A DNA stretch of 64,000 nucleotides, from NCBI GenBank assembly GCA_047967505.1, contig CM106538.1. One strand, written 5' to 3'. Shown piece by piece: positions 37,901-48,562 of the stretch. The notes beneath the pieces are model-generated. The model did no database searches. It was given only the letters and a program-made list of their open reading frames with translations, and was not told where the DNA came from. Both the position numbers and the translations under genes were made by a program. The stretch's first letter is position 1. Each line of letters starts with the position of its first letter. Origin of the DNA: Dipteris shenzhenensis (Eukaryota > Polypodiophyta > Polypodiopsida > Gleicheniales).

Positions 37901-39220
37901 ATCTAAATGCAGAATTAGGAGAAGAGATGGACAAAGAACATTTTCAGAACTTGAAGAGAAAGAGTACGCAGATGTACAACCAAAAAAGAATACATATCAA
38001 GGTAGGTATAAGTACAAAAACTGCCAATAAACTACCAACACCTTCAGCAAACAGTCACCGAGGTCAGGTACCTCTCTTCACTGCACCCTCTCAGGTAGAC
38101 TCTCTCTGTTCTGCCACGTGCCTCCATGTAGGCTTCAGTAGCTGCTCAAGGCTGAGCACTCCTGCAAAGAAATGCTCTCATAGAAACTACAGACAAAGCT
38201 CCCCTTCGCAGTCCTTATCCTCTCTTATAGGCGTAGGTCTGCACCTAGGTCTTCTGTAGATGTTAAGGACTTAGGCTCCTGCAAGAACTCTCTGTCAAGA
38301 TGGTGATCTCTAGGGGCTCTATTGCTCTTCACTGCTCCAGAATTATCTGAAGGCTAAGTACTCGATTGATGGATGGAACCCCTGAAATATATAGGGCTGA
38401 ATGCCCTCTTGAATCAGCCGACCAGACCCCAGATTTGGCCAACCAGATCTGGCCGAATTGCAGCCCCCTGCTCCAGCCGACCTGAAAGACAAAAGCAAAC
38501 TGCTGACTAGCGGTGCTTCCAGTCAACCCTATAGCGCTCTAGCAGGTGCCCTTTGCTGGCCCTGCACCTGCTTCTTTTTGCTTGATCGGAGCAGTCCTGC
38601 TGTACCAGTACTGCTCCAGCACCTCTTGTACAGCCTGTCGTACTGCTGTAGCTGCTGTATAGACCTGCTTCTGCCGACTAGGTGTTCTATCTCTGCTGGC
38701 AGCCCTGTTGCTGGTCCTTTCCTTGCTGCGCACTGCAGCAGCTTTGTGCCCCTATGCCAGCCCATTGTGCTGGTGTGAGTGGCTCGTGTGGTTGCCCAAA
38801 AATAATACCAAAGAGGATTTCTGTCTGCTCTCCATGTGGCAGCCATCTTGCTGCCCACATGGCTGTCCATCTTGCTGCCCACATAACAGTCTCAGCCCAT
38901 CCCCCTACTGATGCATCCTGAGGTATCAAGCCCCTAAGATCTCCCCATTTGGGCTTACACATGGAGCATCGACCCTATACTTCCAACAGGCTGCAGACTG
39001 AAATTGAGTGGTATGTGTGCAATTTCCATCCCCAAGGTATGAGCTTGTGCATAATTTTGAGCTCATGAGCAAGGGTCAACAAGGACCCAAGTAGACACTC
39101 CATAAGAAGTACCAAGATTCCATCTTCTCCTCAGACAACAATTCCGATGGTGGGAAGAAATCTGGTAATAGATAATAGTCTGGTAAGACCACAAAGGGCA
39201 GCAATATCCATGGCAAATTC
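37901..39220. other. GC-richer stretch, probable LTR or leader, unassigned
   Basis: Includes CTG/CAG-rich text at 38,450-38,780 (GCTGCTGTATAGACCTGCTTC and similar) with short open frames on both strands and a repeated phrase CATGTGGCAGCCATCTTGCTGCCCA / CATGGCTGTCCATCTTGCTGCCCA at about 38,840-38,885. No domain recognised; style resembles retroelement leaders elsewhere in the window. Confidence 0.35.
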
Positions 39221-39224
39221 CTAG

Positions 39225-39470
39225 ATGTCAAGACTTGGGCCAGTTATAACAAGGAAAACAAATGCTACTATTGTCATGTGCACCGTCATCTCAAGCAAGA
39301 TTGCCTGCACTTCAAGAAGCTCCATGGGAAGATGGCCACCCAATTGGCCCAGTTTCAACTTCAACCCCACAAAGACGACATTCATGGGCATCGAGGAGAT
39401 CAAACATCAGCAGAACTATGTTCCAGTTCTATGGACAGAGCATGGATTAGAAAGTCCTCATCCTGGTAGA
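39225..39470 (+). pseudogene. gag zinc-knuckle remnant
   Basis: In one frame the residues KCYYCHVHRHLKQDC form a perfect C-x2-C-x4-H-x4-C zinc knuckle followed by LHFKKLHGK, as in copia or gypsy gag. No capsid domain in frame upstream and no protease downstream; the LINE fragment starts just after. Confidence 0.6.
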
Positions 39471-39527
39471 TTTTGAGAGTTTGGAGGACATCATCTCTAT
39501 CAAGGTAGTAAAAAGGCTTCTTCTCTT

Positions 39528-41690
39528 TTTTTAAGACAGAAAAAAGGGACTTTCTATTAATGCTTGGAAACACAGAAACCATACAAGTCGGCTGTCCTGA
39601 AGGTGCCGACCAGAAAAGAAGAAACCCCCTCAAGCCTGGCAAAGGTCATCCTGCCTCCCGAGAACCCAACTCACTACCTAGGGTGTCTCATGGATAGGGG
39701 CTAACAACCAGGGGGAGGACTATACAAGTAGCGAATCTCTCGCGGCATGAATGTAGAAAACTCTTGCATGCCATGCATTGCACAAACACTCCCGCCTTTC
39801 GGTGGTCGATGTAGAGTCCAATGGCCTATACTCCTAGGTGGCGCACAGAGTATAGATGATATCTTGCCAAATAGCAACCAGAGTGGCTGTCGGTGGAACC
39901 TGATGTCCCCCCATCAGTAGGATGCAACGTGCAACCCAGATGTTCCACGCCATGATGCTGGCTACTGTCTCCCACACACCATCGTCTGGAGCCAAGAGAG
40001 GCAGGTGTTGGGCTGGCGGGGTCGCGTCATGTAGTTTGATCCGATGTATGCATTGCCTGTGTATTCTGTAAGCTAGGGAGACCTCATCAATGTGGAAGGC
40101 ATAACCTCCCATGTCAACAAGGCCGTCATGCCCTATGGAGCCCCGGTGAAGATTCTACATCTGGGCTACGATCTGGAGGGATCCTAGCCAGATCCTATGG
40201 GCGCTCAAGGAGCTCCAAAGGCAGTGTAGGATCATCTCCAACAAACCATCCAAGCAGCAATGATACCGCTCATCCACTCACATCTACTCCAGCCAAGGGC
40301 CTATGGGGCTATCAACCAAAAGAAGTGCGAGATCTTCCATGGTTGCAGAGTGGACCAGAGCCTCATCTAGAAATGTGAGTGAACCTCCTGAGATACTTGT
40401 TGTACTACCCAATGTTTCCCCCTGAAGGGGTCCAAGATGATGCCTCCATCTATAGTCGCCATCCTATCCGGGTCGTGTAGGAGAAGAAGGAAACCTCCTC
40501 CCCTCTCTCTGTATGGCCTTCCCGGGATGGCCAGAACAACTTTCTTGGATCCCACTGCACCTCCAAAAGGGGCCGACCCTCCCACAACTAGAGTTGCCAG
40601 GGGGGGACCTCCTGGTCCGAAATGCTGGGAGGATCTATAAACCAAGCCTTGCCTAATTGGCCAACTACCCTAATTAGCTACCAGTCAAGTGAATCTATGC
40701 TTCCTTCCATTTCTGGGTCCTCCCCTGTCATAGTCCCCTAGTCCCCACCCTGAAGAAGCTGACTCGACTGCTTACCTTACCTCATCAGAAACCCGTCCTA
40801 AAGAACTGGCCCAATCAACAACCGTGTGCCCAGGTCTGCAAGGCTTCCCTCCATAGCTCTAGTATGGCTGCGTCTATCTCTCTCATCCGAAGTCCGGCTC
40901 CTCTAATGTGGGAGAGAGCCTTGTGTCTCATCTTTGGGTCCAGGTGGGAGGTCCCGAAAGAACTGGCCAACCCGCTATCCCACTCAGTACAACCTATATG
41001 TGTTTGCTACCCGAGCACACAGCCGCCGTGATCTCGAGCCTATGGGTGCCAAATGAGTGGTGGTGCTCAAACTCCTCTTGCAGCGGGGAGGGGCCCGTAC
41101 AAGTCCTCCTGCCAATCTCTACCATATCCTGGAAAGGCTCCTCATCAGTAGGGATCCCTTCCCCGTGAGAGGAGCCTCTGAAAAAAGCCAATGGTAAGAT
41201 TGCTGCCACTAATCACATGTGTGTGGGGTGTTCTTGAGAAGCCCCCTCTACAAGAGGAGCTTCCAAGGCTTTGCACCTGAGGTAAAGCCATGAAACACTA
41301 ACTTGCCCAAAAGGGCCCTGCTCACATTCTACCAAGCAACCCGGGCCCTGGTGTTCCTCGTGCCATCCGAACTCAGCCCAAAGGAAATTGCGCACTAGGC
41401 GCTTGAGCTAACCCATGCATCCCCTATGAAAACACCAGCAAGAGGCTATGTACTAGGCCATGGCTAAGAGAACCCAGTTGGCTACTAGAGCTCTGCCTGC
41501 TAAAGAAAGCTTGGTTGAGCTCCAATATAAGAGCTTCGCCGTACACTCTTCAGAACCGGGGCGATCTGTTGCTCTGCATCTCCAGATCGATGATGCCCAG
41601 GTAAGCCTGCGGCGGCATGATCACAATCTACCAAGCAACCTATGCCCTGGCCGTCCGAACCGGCCCAAAGGAAATTGAACAACCATGGGG
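39528..41690 (-). mobile_element. 5'-truncated LINE (RT C-terminus to 3' end)
   Basis: Minus-strand LINE fragment. From its 5' side: RNFLWAEFGWHEE and a second copy LFNFLWAGSDGQG (compare RNFLWSGLDG in the LINE at 62.7 kb), then the conserved C-terminal block VWETVASIMAWNIWVARC with PPTATLVAIWQDIIYTL at 39.83-40.11 kb. The 3' end shows AAGCATTAATAGAAAG and a short A run (39,528-39,534), parallel to AAGCATTAATAGAAGG plus poly(A) at 2.1 kb, so both are one family. The frame is heavily broken. It lies in the NDUFA9 intron, sense to the gene. Confidence 0.72.
41330..41690. repeat. local duplication inside LINE fragment
   Basis: ACCAAGCAACC...GCCCTGG...CCCAAAGGAAATTG occurs at about 41,336-41,390 and 41,629-41,680, about 295 bp apart, duplicating the FLW region of ORF2. 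Confidence 0.65.
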
Positions 41691-42955
41691 CAATTTTTCC
41701 CTTTATAAGGTCTTTTCCCCCCAACATTAGTTAACTACACATGTTTTGACCCTACTTAGGGTCCAACCTAGGGTTTGGTCTCTATGACTACCCTAGTGTT
41801 CTCTTTCATTCTTGTTGCTGCAATTCCATTTTCAGCTTCATGTTACCTTGCACACTTGCTTCCATTACCAGCATTTGGTATTAAAGCTAGGTTTCCCTTA
41901 CTCCCTAGCACCTCCCCGGCACCCATGGAGCATTTTTGTCTCAAAGAAAGTATGAAATCAGTTTGTTTTTGCTGTCAGCCGCCACTTTTTCAACATGAGA
42001 GCTCCACATACTGCTCCAACGTTAGGCAATTGACTCTGGAGCTGATTTGTTTTCTTTTGAGCCCATTTCTATGCCGGTCTCCACTTGTTTTTGCCCTGTT
42101 TGAACCTGTTTTTTGCTGTCCACAGCAGGCACCATCAGTTTCCAGCCCTGTTGCAGCATTTTGGAGTACGTTTCTAAGCAGGCGAAATAAGTTTTGGTAT
42201 TTCTGAACTGGTTTTGTCGATCCCAGAACAGGTCAAACTGTTCTTTTACAGTTTCTCACTTCCTGAACAGCTTCTACAACAAGGTGACTTGATCTGGAGC
42301 AGATTTGGTGCATTTTGAAGCAGTTTTTAAAACAAAACAGCTGCTGGTTGTCAGATCTATTTTGCTACATTTGCTGCCCCAGTCACTTCTTTCTAAGAGC
42401 TTTTGGAGCTGCTACAGCACTGGGCGACCACTTCCTAATGTTGTTTTTGCTGCAGCACGAATTTCTAAGCAGAGGTACCTGTTTTTCACAAGCAGCACAT
42501 GTTTCGAGGTGAAATTTGGGAATTTTTTCCTGTTTACCAGCTGTTCAAATCATTTGGGACTGTTTTTGTGCTTCTGGAGTTGTCTACTTGCTGTTTTGAA
42601 TCTGTTTCAAGCAGCTTTGTGAAGGGACAGCTTGTTTTTTGCACCCCCGAGTGCATAAACAGCCCATGGAGTTCTTCCATTTGCTGTTTTGGACAAATAG
42701 AGGTAATTTCAGTGGGGTATATGCATTGTTGAGCCAAGCATTGGCTAGTTTGGGCAGACATTCTGAGTGTGCTACACTTCCCAGCAAGGGACAGCTTTGA
42801 AGTGCAGCTTCAAGCCACTAAGTATTGGCTTTGAAAGTGGGAATTTTTCGGTTGACAGCAATCACCTAAGAGTGCCGGAGATAGACCTGATAGAGCTTGG
42901 AATAGCAAGACATTCAGATGATGCACCAAACGTTACTGCATACAGCTGACATCTA
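41691..42955 (+). mobile_element. truncated LTR element: LTR end, primer site and leader
   Basis: The segment CCATTACCAGCA followed at 41,873 by TTTGGTATTAAAGC has the form LTR end plus tRNA-Met primer site (compare CTCACA then TTTGGTATTAGAGC at 3,647). The preceding 180 bases contain CCCTTTATAAGG, a TATA-like box, and would be LTR. After it follows about 1.1 kb of leader-like sequence rich in TTTTGNAGCAG and CTGTTTT text, without gag. It stops at about 42,955, where LINE sequence begins. A partner LTR was not found. Confidence 0.55.
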
Positions 42956-43769
42956 CTGGATATGGGAGCAGTCCACAATCTGATTATATACAACGGTCTT
43001 CTCAAATGCCTGTTGTCAGGGGAGCTCACCTGATTCCCACATGGAGGAGGATCGAGTACAGTGGATTACCTATTGGGATCCCCAACCTTTGTGTCACATA
43101 TACATGATCTCACTGTGCCCACCCCCCCACTAGGCGCTGACCACTCCTATCTGGTCTCAGTCCCCATGCTGGCCATCGGACAGAGCCCACTAGCCTCCAC
43201 TCGGGTCCAGGTGCACTTTGACCATGCCCTTGATACAATGTACATGAGTCACCTATCCCATGAGCTGCCAAACTCTCTTGGAGACTATGCAAGACCTCCC
43301 ATGCCTCAAACACTCTGGTAACAGTGGTTTAGGATGCCACAGTTAAATTCTTCCCCAAGACCTGATCTACATTACGCTCCCCAGCGGGGAAGATGCCCCA
43401 AAATCCGTGGTTCGATGATGAGTGCCGAGAGATGAGATCCCATCTCATATAGGAGCAAGCCCTGGGGCGCCTTACAAGGACGCCTTACGAGGATTGAGGC
43501 ACAGCACATGTTACGTCGAGTGACTCGCTAGAAGAGACGATCTTTCCTCTCACATCAGGTGGATGAGGTGATTAGATATTTTCACCTTTGGATGGGGGCT
43601 CCTTTCTGGGGGTAAGTCACCCATTCCTATTACCGATCCAAGGGTTTGGCACACATATGCAACCCCGCTCTACGATGCCCCAAGCAATCACCGCTAGACT
43701 TGTCTTCCTTACCCAAGCCCACCACGTTCTCCTTGTTAACTGCACAGAATGTACGAGCTGCGCTACACC

Positions 43770-44690
43770 GGCTCCACAACCGAAAGCCACGGATCATGAG
43801 GGATTGAGGACGGAATACTTTGCACATGGGCATGAGATCCTAGGACAGATGCTTAATCATGCGGTATATCTTGGCTTTCTTTCTGCTTGGAGCACCACTA
43901 CCATTGTGCTGATACACAAAGCAAGAGACCCAATGGATATGGGAAATTACCGCACGCTCATGATACGTCATACACTGGCCAAGATATATGGATCGATGTT
44001 ACAGTGAGAGATCAGCTCCTATACTGAGGTACATGGGCAACGAGCAATGGGTCGAGCAATGTTTCCAACGGCAGCACTCCACCCTTGATCACATTTCACC
44101 TTACGAGCAGTCATTGAAGAGGCAAGGTCCACATCCCAGAAAGTGTATGGTTGCTTCGTAGACTTTCGGAAGGCTTTTGACAGTCCCACGAGCCTGACTG
44201 ATATGGAGACTTCAGGAGATGCAGATACTAGAAGTCATGATCTGGAGTGTAATGACCCTATATGAGTCTCTCAGCAGGCGAGTACATGCACCTGGAGGTT
44301 TGGTAGATTGGGTTGAGAGCACGATTGGGGTGAAGCAAGGATGCCCACTCTCTCCAAGCCTCTTTGGGCTTTATAGTGACGAGATCACAACATTCATTGA
44401 CCGCCTAGGAGGAGAGGGATCCCTACTTGCGGACTTGATGATACAGATCCTACTGTATGCAGATGACATGGTTCTCATCTCCTCCTCTACAGCAGGCTTA
44501 CAATGGCATCTTGAGGCTCTAGAGGTGTTATGCAAAGAGAGAGACCTGACGGTTAACCTTGGCAAGACCAAGGTCATGATTTTCAACACCTCACGTGCAG
44601 TAGTACTCCGGCAGCATAGCTTCACATATCGAGGGGAGCTAGTGGAGATAGTACATACATATACATATCTCGAGACAGTTTTCGCGTGAT
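43770..44690 (+). pseudogene. LINE reverse transcriptase (second family)
   Basis: Readable in shifting frames: GNYRTLMIRHTLAKIYGSML (RT finger), HFTLRAVIEEARSTSQKVYG then CFVDFRKAFD (catalytic Asp region), and in the last frame GVKQGCPLSPSLFGLYSDEI and the YADD box in ILLYADDMVLISS. It ends with LTVNLGKTKVMIF and FTYRGELVEIVHTYTYL. Nicked by a stop at 44,008 and by shifts near 44,090 and 44,215. The normal continuation (GVIF-GP-FTM...) is cut at about 44,700, where orientation flips. Confidence 0.8.
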
Positions 44691-44696
44691 CTAGCT

Positions 44697-45490
44697 TCAC
44701 GATGACACACAGCTAGGACACGACTCACACGACCAACACACACCTGATTGCGGAAGTGGATCAATCGGGAGAGTGGATCGAATTTGTGCCCCTCCTAGTA
44801 GTAGTGCGCGTCCTTGGATCTCATAGTAAGCAGGGTCCACTGCTACTAGTGTCCATAACCTAGAAATCCAGTGCTCTCTAGGCGTGCCCGTGGCCCTCCC
44901 TGCCTCGATCCTCACCTCGTGAGACGAGACTTGCATATGCCCTATGGCAATCCTCAGTGCATGGGTAACTCGCCTGTCCTCTAGATACTGGGGCCTGATG
45001 ATCAGTCCCATCATATGATACTCTCAGGAAGTGGTCGCGGTAAAACTGGAACTTGGTAGGGAACTCTTGGTCCCCTCCCAAGTCCGTGATGTATATAACT
45101 ATGGAGTAAGTCCAACCATATGATGCTGTTGATCTCATCTCGTGGGATCTCGAGGGATGGGGAGTCTAGACTATACTGAAAGGGGGGAGATGGTCCATGT
45201 GAATGCTGTGAGACCGAAATTATTCGGAGATACGTGCATACCAAGCTATGCTGATCGCACTCTCACCTAGTCGTCTGGATGACTCTACTACCAATCTCAG
45301 TAATCTCCATCAGGATAAGGCCCATATACCCTGTGTAGATATATCACTGTCCAGAAGATGGCATCAATCTGCAATGGTGTCATAGTGAACTCAGCCTGTA
45401 TGATTTGGTGAGGAATCGACGATTTACCCCTGATCATCCTGGACCCCATGATAATATGTAGCCTCTCGAATCTCCGCCACTTAGACTCAG
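44697..45490 (-). pseudogene. inverted LINE ORF2 C-terminal region
   Basis: The minus strand from high to low coordinates reads SESKWRRFERLHIIMGSRMI then PHQIIQAEFTMTPLQIDAIF and YLHRVYG. After frame changes come ALRIAIGHMQVSSHEVRIE, AGRATGTPREHW and PAYYEIQGRALLLGGAQI. The same order occurs in the minus-strand LINE at 46.3-47.4 kb (SEIEWTRVE, LRISIGQFRVSSHRLRIE, GIPREHRLCILCDC). Its zinc-finger cysteines are mostly lost (SRLWTLVAVDP in place of CILC...). Confidence 0.65.
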
Positions 45491-45746
45491 AGTAGATGGG
45501 AATAATTTCTTTAATCATCGCAACAGTTTTGGCTGCAACAACAATACCAATCAAGGCAAGCATCCCCCAGGAAAAATTAAACTTCCCAAATACAATAGTA
45601 GGGTCAATCCAACCTGATTCCTCCAGCATTTTGATGTCGCCTGCCGAGCTGGAGGAGATCAAACCAATGAAACCCATCAGATACAGAGATCCCAGAGACC
45701 ACGCCCCCCACCATGATAGGAGAAAGCAGCTATAGATACATGACAT
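45480..45746 (-). other. unassigned hydrophobic frame joined to LINE C-terminus
   Basis: A stop-free minus-strand frame starting ATG at 45,746 gives two hydrophobic stretches (about residues 5-35, WWGAWSLGSLYLMGFIGLI, and 58-80, WGMLALIGIVVAAKTVAMI), separated by EESGWIDPTIVFGKF. It then runs in frame into the LINE text SESKWRRFERLH. The related LINE copy has GMYGSPCWGPDM at this place, so these roughly 85 residues are not LINE-like. Possibly captured host sequence; equally, the plus strand is open too (45,496-45,735), and coding status is unproven. Confidence 0.35.
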
Positions 45747-45964
45747 CTTTGCTTCCTATCGGAGAGATACCACGACTCCTGGATATATCCTCGGAGCTTT
45801 TGCAATACCTACTAGAGTCTCTTGAGAGTTCCAGAGAGTGTGACTTGGAGTTTTGAGGGTTTTTGAGATCATTAGCTTAGCTTAGCACTCAGCAATGGCC
45901 TTAGCAAGTCCTTTGCTTCAGGCCATGGTGGTGTGTATGAGTTATTATGCTGACTGTACTTTGT

Positions 45965-46110
45965 CTCATAGGCCCGCGAGGCCTCTTGAAGACGTTAATA
46001 CAACTTTCTTTCTTTCTTTCTCTCTTTAAGATGAAAGTCATTGTGGAGGTTGAAAGAAAGAAAGAAATTTAATTAGAGTCTTCGGAAGACCGATGGGTCT
46101 ATGAGACTGA
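45965..46110. repeat. tail-to-tail LINE 3' ends (inverted repeat with TTTC tails)
   Basis: Plus strand 45,965-46,022 reads GTCTCATAGGCCCGCGAGGC ... CTTTCTTTCTTTC. The reverse complement of 46,052-46,110 reads GTCTCATAGACCCATCGGTC ... CTTTCTTTCTTTC. These are the 3' termini of two LINE copies of one family with a (TTTC)n tail, facing each other about 30 bases apart. Confidence 0.8.
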
Positions 46111-47717
46111 AAGAAAACCTGATACAAATCACAGTAAGGGTGGAGCTACTGAAATGAGCATCATCACCCGTGCTGAATCCTAAGTTTGATCATACATAAT
46201 CAAATACATCTAGATGTAACAATGAAAAGGAAAGGACTGGAGTGGAGCGGACTCCTCCGTATGTCATGTCGCCCTGGCTGGTGCATAGCCGGCGATGGGA
46301 TGCTGGCGCCCATCAAGGGGTGCCGTGCGTCTCGGTCTCCTGGACGAGACTCGACGCAAGACCAGAGCCACCGTGACTCTCGTGGGACGTATCCCAGGTC
46401 TAAACAATGACGAGAGGTCCCCCAGAGTGATCTGTGTGTCCCCTCGATGTCTCGTGTGTCGTGCTGCGATCGTCGGGTAGGGATCTCTGCCACGTCTGCG
46501 GCTAGAGATTGGACGATCAATGTCACTCGATGGGAAGAACTCTGTGATCCTGCTCTAAGAGGTGTCGGATGATGTGGCCATCGCCTGAGTGAGTACTCTC
46601 TGTGTCGGACCCCCTCGTGAATGAAGGCCGCGAGGCATCTTTGATCTCGGTAGGCGAGGAATCTGGAAACGAGCCAGGAGTTGTCTCTAAAGAGGCAATG
46701 GTAGCGACCTCAGATCTCGTAGTACATTGGGCACTTGCAAATAAAATGCTCCTCTGACTCAACGTCCTGACAGTCGCACAATATGCATAAGCGATGCTCC
46801 CTAGGAATCCCCTCTACTCTGCCGCTCTCTATGCGGAGGCGGTGTGATGATACCCGAAACTGTCCGATGGAGATCCGTAGTGAATGAGGCATATGAAGCT
46901 CAGTGTACCCCAGTGGTGTGATGAATCCCTCCTCCGAAATACGAAGACAGTAATCTTTGTAGAAACTCAGCTTCACTCGAAGCTCCCTCAACTCCAACCA
47001 AGGTCCTAAAGGTATGTAGCTGCAGGAGATCCTCTCGAATGACCTGGTTGGTCTGTGGCCCGATCGGGATGATGGGTGGGAGTACCGGAGGGGCATCTAA
47101 ATTGTACTGAAAAGAAGGTATCCTATCGATGTGGAACCCTAGTCTCACAAACCATCTGTGAGTCCGTGCATACCAACATCACTCGTCTCCCTCTACTGCC
47201 AACCTCATGGAGGAATCGAGAGCCAACCATGGCAACCTCTGTCTCCCTAATGTGCAGTCCCCATATGATCTAACCCGGTGTAGATATGTGATGGTCTGAA
47301 AGGTTGCATCTAGCTGGAGTGGAGAAGCACCAAACTCAGCCTAAATGATGTGATGTGGTACAGACGGTTTCCCCCGGATCATCCGTGAGAGCATGAGGAT
47401 CTGCAGGGCTCCACCCGTGTCCACTCTATCTCTGACATGTCAGGCCCCCAACAAGGGCTGCCATACATACCGGCTGGTCGGACCAAGGAGTCGAAGAGAA
47501 GAGCCTTGGTCCGAGGGTCCTGAAAGCGGGAGTGGAAGCATTGTCTCTCTAGCCGAGCCAGTGAGGCGTATCCCCTGCTCAATCTAGCCTGCATCGCTGG
47601 TCTCATCGTGAAGATCGGGCCGGAGAAGATGACCCCCAAGTAAGTGTATGAGGATACGATCTCAACTGGTAACAAAGGCAAATAAAACTGATATTTCAAG
47701 AAGAGATCAAGGAACAC
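46055..47717 (-). mobile_element. 5'-truncated LINE, second family, minus copy
   Basis: Starts in the RT C-terminus at 47,717-47,379: SSYTYLGVIFSGPIFTMRP, AMQARLSRGYASLARLER and LVRPAGMYGSPCWGPDM. It continues through HRWFVRLGFHIDRIPSFQYN and PLGPWLELRELRVKLSFYKD, then LRISIGQFRVSSHRLRIE and the cysteine cluster CILCDCQDVESEEHFICKCP, a C-terminal zinc finger of this LINE type. The 3' UTR and TTTC tail end at about 46,055. Stops and frameshifts occur (47,379; about 46,900; 46,710). It lies in the NDUFA9 intron. Confidence 0.75.
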
Positions 47718-47719
47718 AA

Positions 47720-48299
47720 AGCTAGATGTGAAAATGCCTTGAAGATTCGAATAGGAGGGCTCCCCAAAAATTGGTACAAAGAGGACGACTCTTTAGTGAA
47801 ACCTTAGCACATGTCAAGCAGCCAAGCCCAACATTGAATGGAAGGCTGATGATGATTACGATGCTGATGAAGAGGGAGCAACTAATATCAAACATTCTTG
47901 AGGACAAGCTGTCATCACACTCAAATCACGTAACTTAAAGGTCAAGCTTCTCCACCAATCATCCAAGTTGAAAGGAGCAAAGGTATGGAGCTCACACAGG
48001 CTCAATTGAAGAACAAAGCAGCAGAATTAGCCGAAGTAAAGGCTGCGAGGAAAGATGGGAAATGGGCAGTATACCATGAAGGCATAGCAGTTATCAGAGA
48101 ATTTAAATCTGAACCGAAAAACTGAGTCTTAAACTGATGTATGGCCGATTATGCTTTATTAGATTATTATGTAGGTACTCCAAATAAACAGAGTTGCTTT
48201 TGCACTCTTTGGGAGCTGCCATGTGCCCTCCCCAAGCTGATGTACTAAGAGGCTTTTGTGCTGTCCTATAGACCTGTTGCTCTTCCATGGAAATTAATA

Positions 48300-48340
<41 letters not shown>

Positions 48341-48438
48341 CATTCAACGATAATTTATTATTTTCTCACAATTCTTTCAAAGCAATGCGTTCGAGCACAA
48401 GCAACTAATGTGCAAATTGGAGAGCCACTAAGACATAC
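47720..48438. other. NDUFA9 intron 3' of the 48.4 kb exon
   Basis: A plus-strand ATG frame at about 47,988-48,125 reads MELTQAQLKNKAAELAEVK, AARKDGKWAVYHEGIAVI then REFKSEPKN and stop. It is hydrophilic and looks codon-like, but I recognise no family. Acidic text before it (DDDYDADEEGAT) could be part of a retroelement gag. A (CT)n run follows. Confidence 0.35.
48303..48337. repeat. (CT)n microsatellite
   Basis: About 17 CT units, similar in length to the one at 35,984-36,018. Confidence 0.95.
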
Positions 48439-48562
48439 AAGATCTTTCATGGTCAAAACATCTGGTCCTCCCAAATCATAGGTTTTCCCCATGCTGCTGC
48501 CATCATCTTTGACAGCTGTTACAAAAGCTGCTGCAACATCGGTGACGTGGACTGGTTGAAGT
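48439..48562 (-). CDS. NDUFA9: NADH dehydrogenase (complex I) 39 kDa subunit, internal exon
   Basis: The minus strand reads LQPVHVTDVAAAFVTAV, KDDGSSMGKTYDLGGPDV then LTMKDL, matching the plant NDUFA9 block QPVYVVDVAAAI--A-KDDG-SMGK-YELGGPDVFT-HEL. The acceptor is a pyrimidine tract ending CATGTGGCCAG; the exon starts in phase 2 (its first A would complete a Lys codon after two bases AA). It ends CTT|GTATGT, a good donor, in phase 0. One exon of about 24 codons (the AEIMYD...WPRYV region) should lie between this and 32,660 but was not found. Exons encoding the N-terminal NAD-binding fold should lie above 48,562; none was recognised up to 64 kb, so they are probably outside the window. Confidence 0.9.

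Larger units (their letters stand above)
42960..46025 (+). mobile_element. LINE, second family, with an inverted inner segment
   Basis: Plus-strand non-LTR element. 43,030-43,330 reads the C-terminal part of an AP endonuclease (SHMEEDRVQ region, then DYLLGSPTFVSHIHDLTV and GADHSYLV). 43,770-44,690 holds RT. From about 44,697 to 45,490 the sequence continues in the opposite orientation with the ORF2 C-terminal region. About 45,750-46,025 is again in plus orientation as a 3' tail ending in (TTTC)n. The tail matches that of the inverted neighbour at 46,055-46,270. ORFs are disrupted. Confidence 0.65.

Noticed and set aside
44697-45014. Possible twin-priming (5' inversion) LINE
   Set aside because: The junction at 44,700 joins two segments by their 3' sides, whereas twin priming joins 5' sides; internal inversion fits better.
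48303-48337. CT repeats as candidate CRISPR or satellite arrays
   Set aside because: Simple dinucleotide runs only; no spacer structure, and the context is a plant genome.
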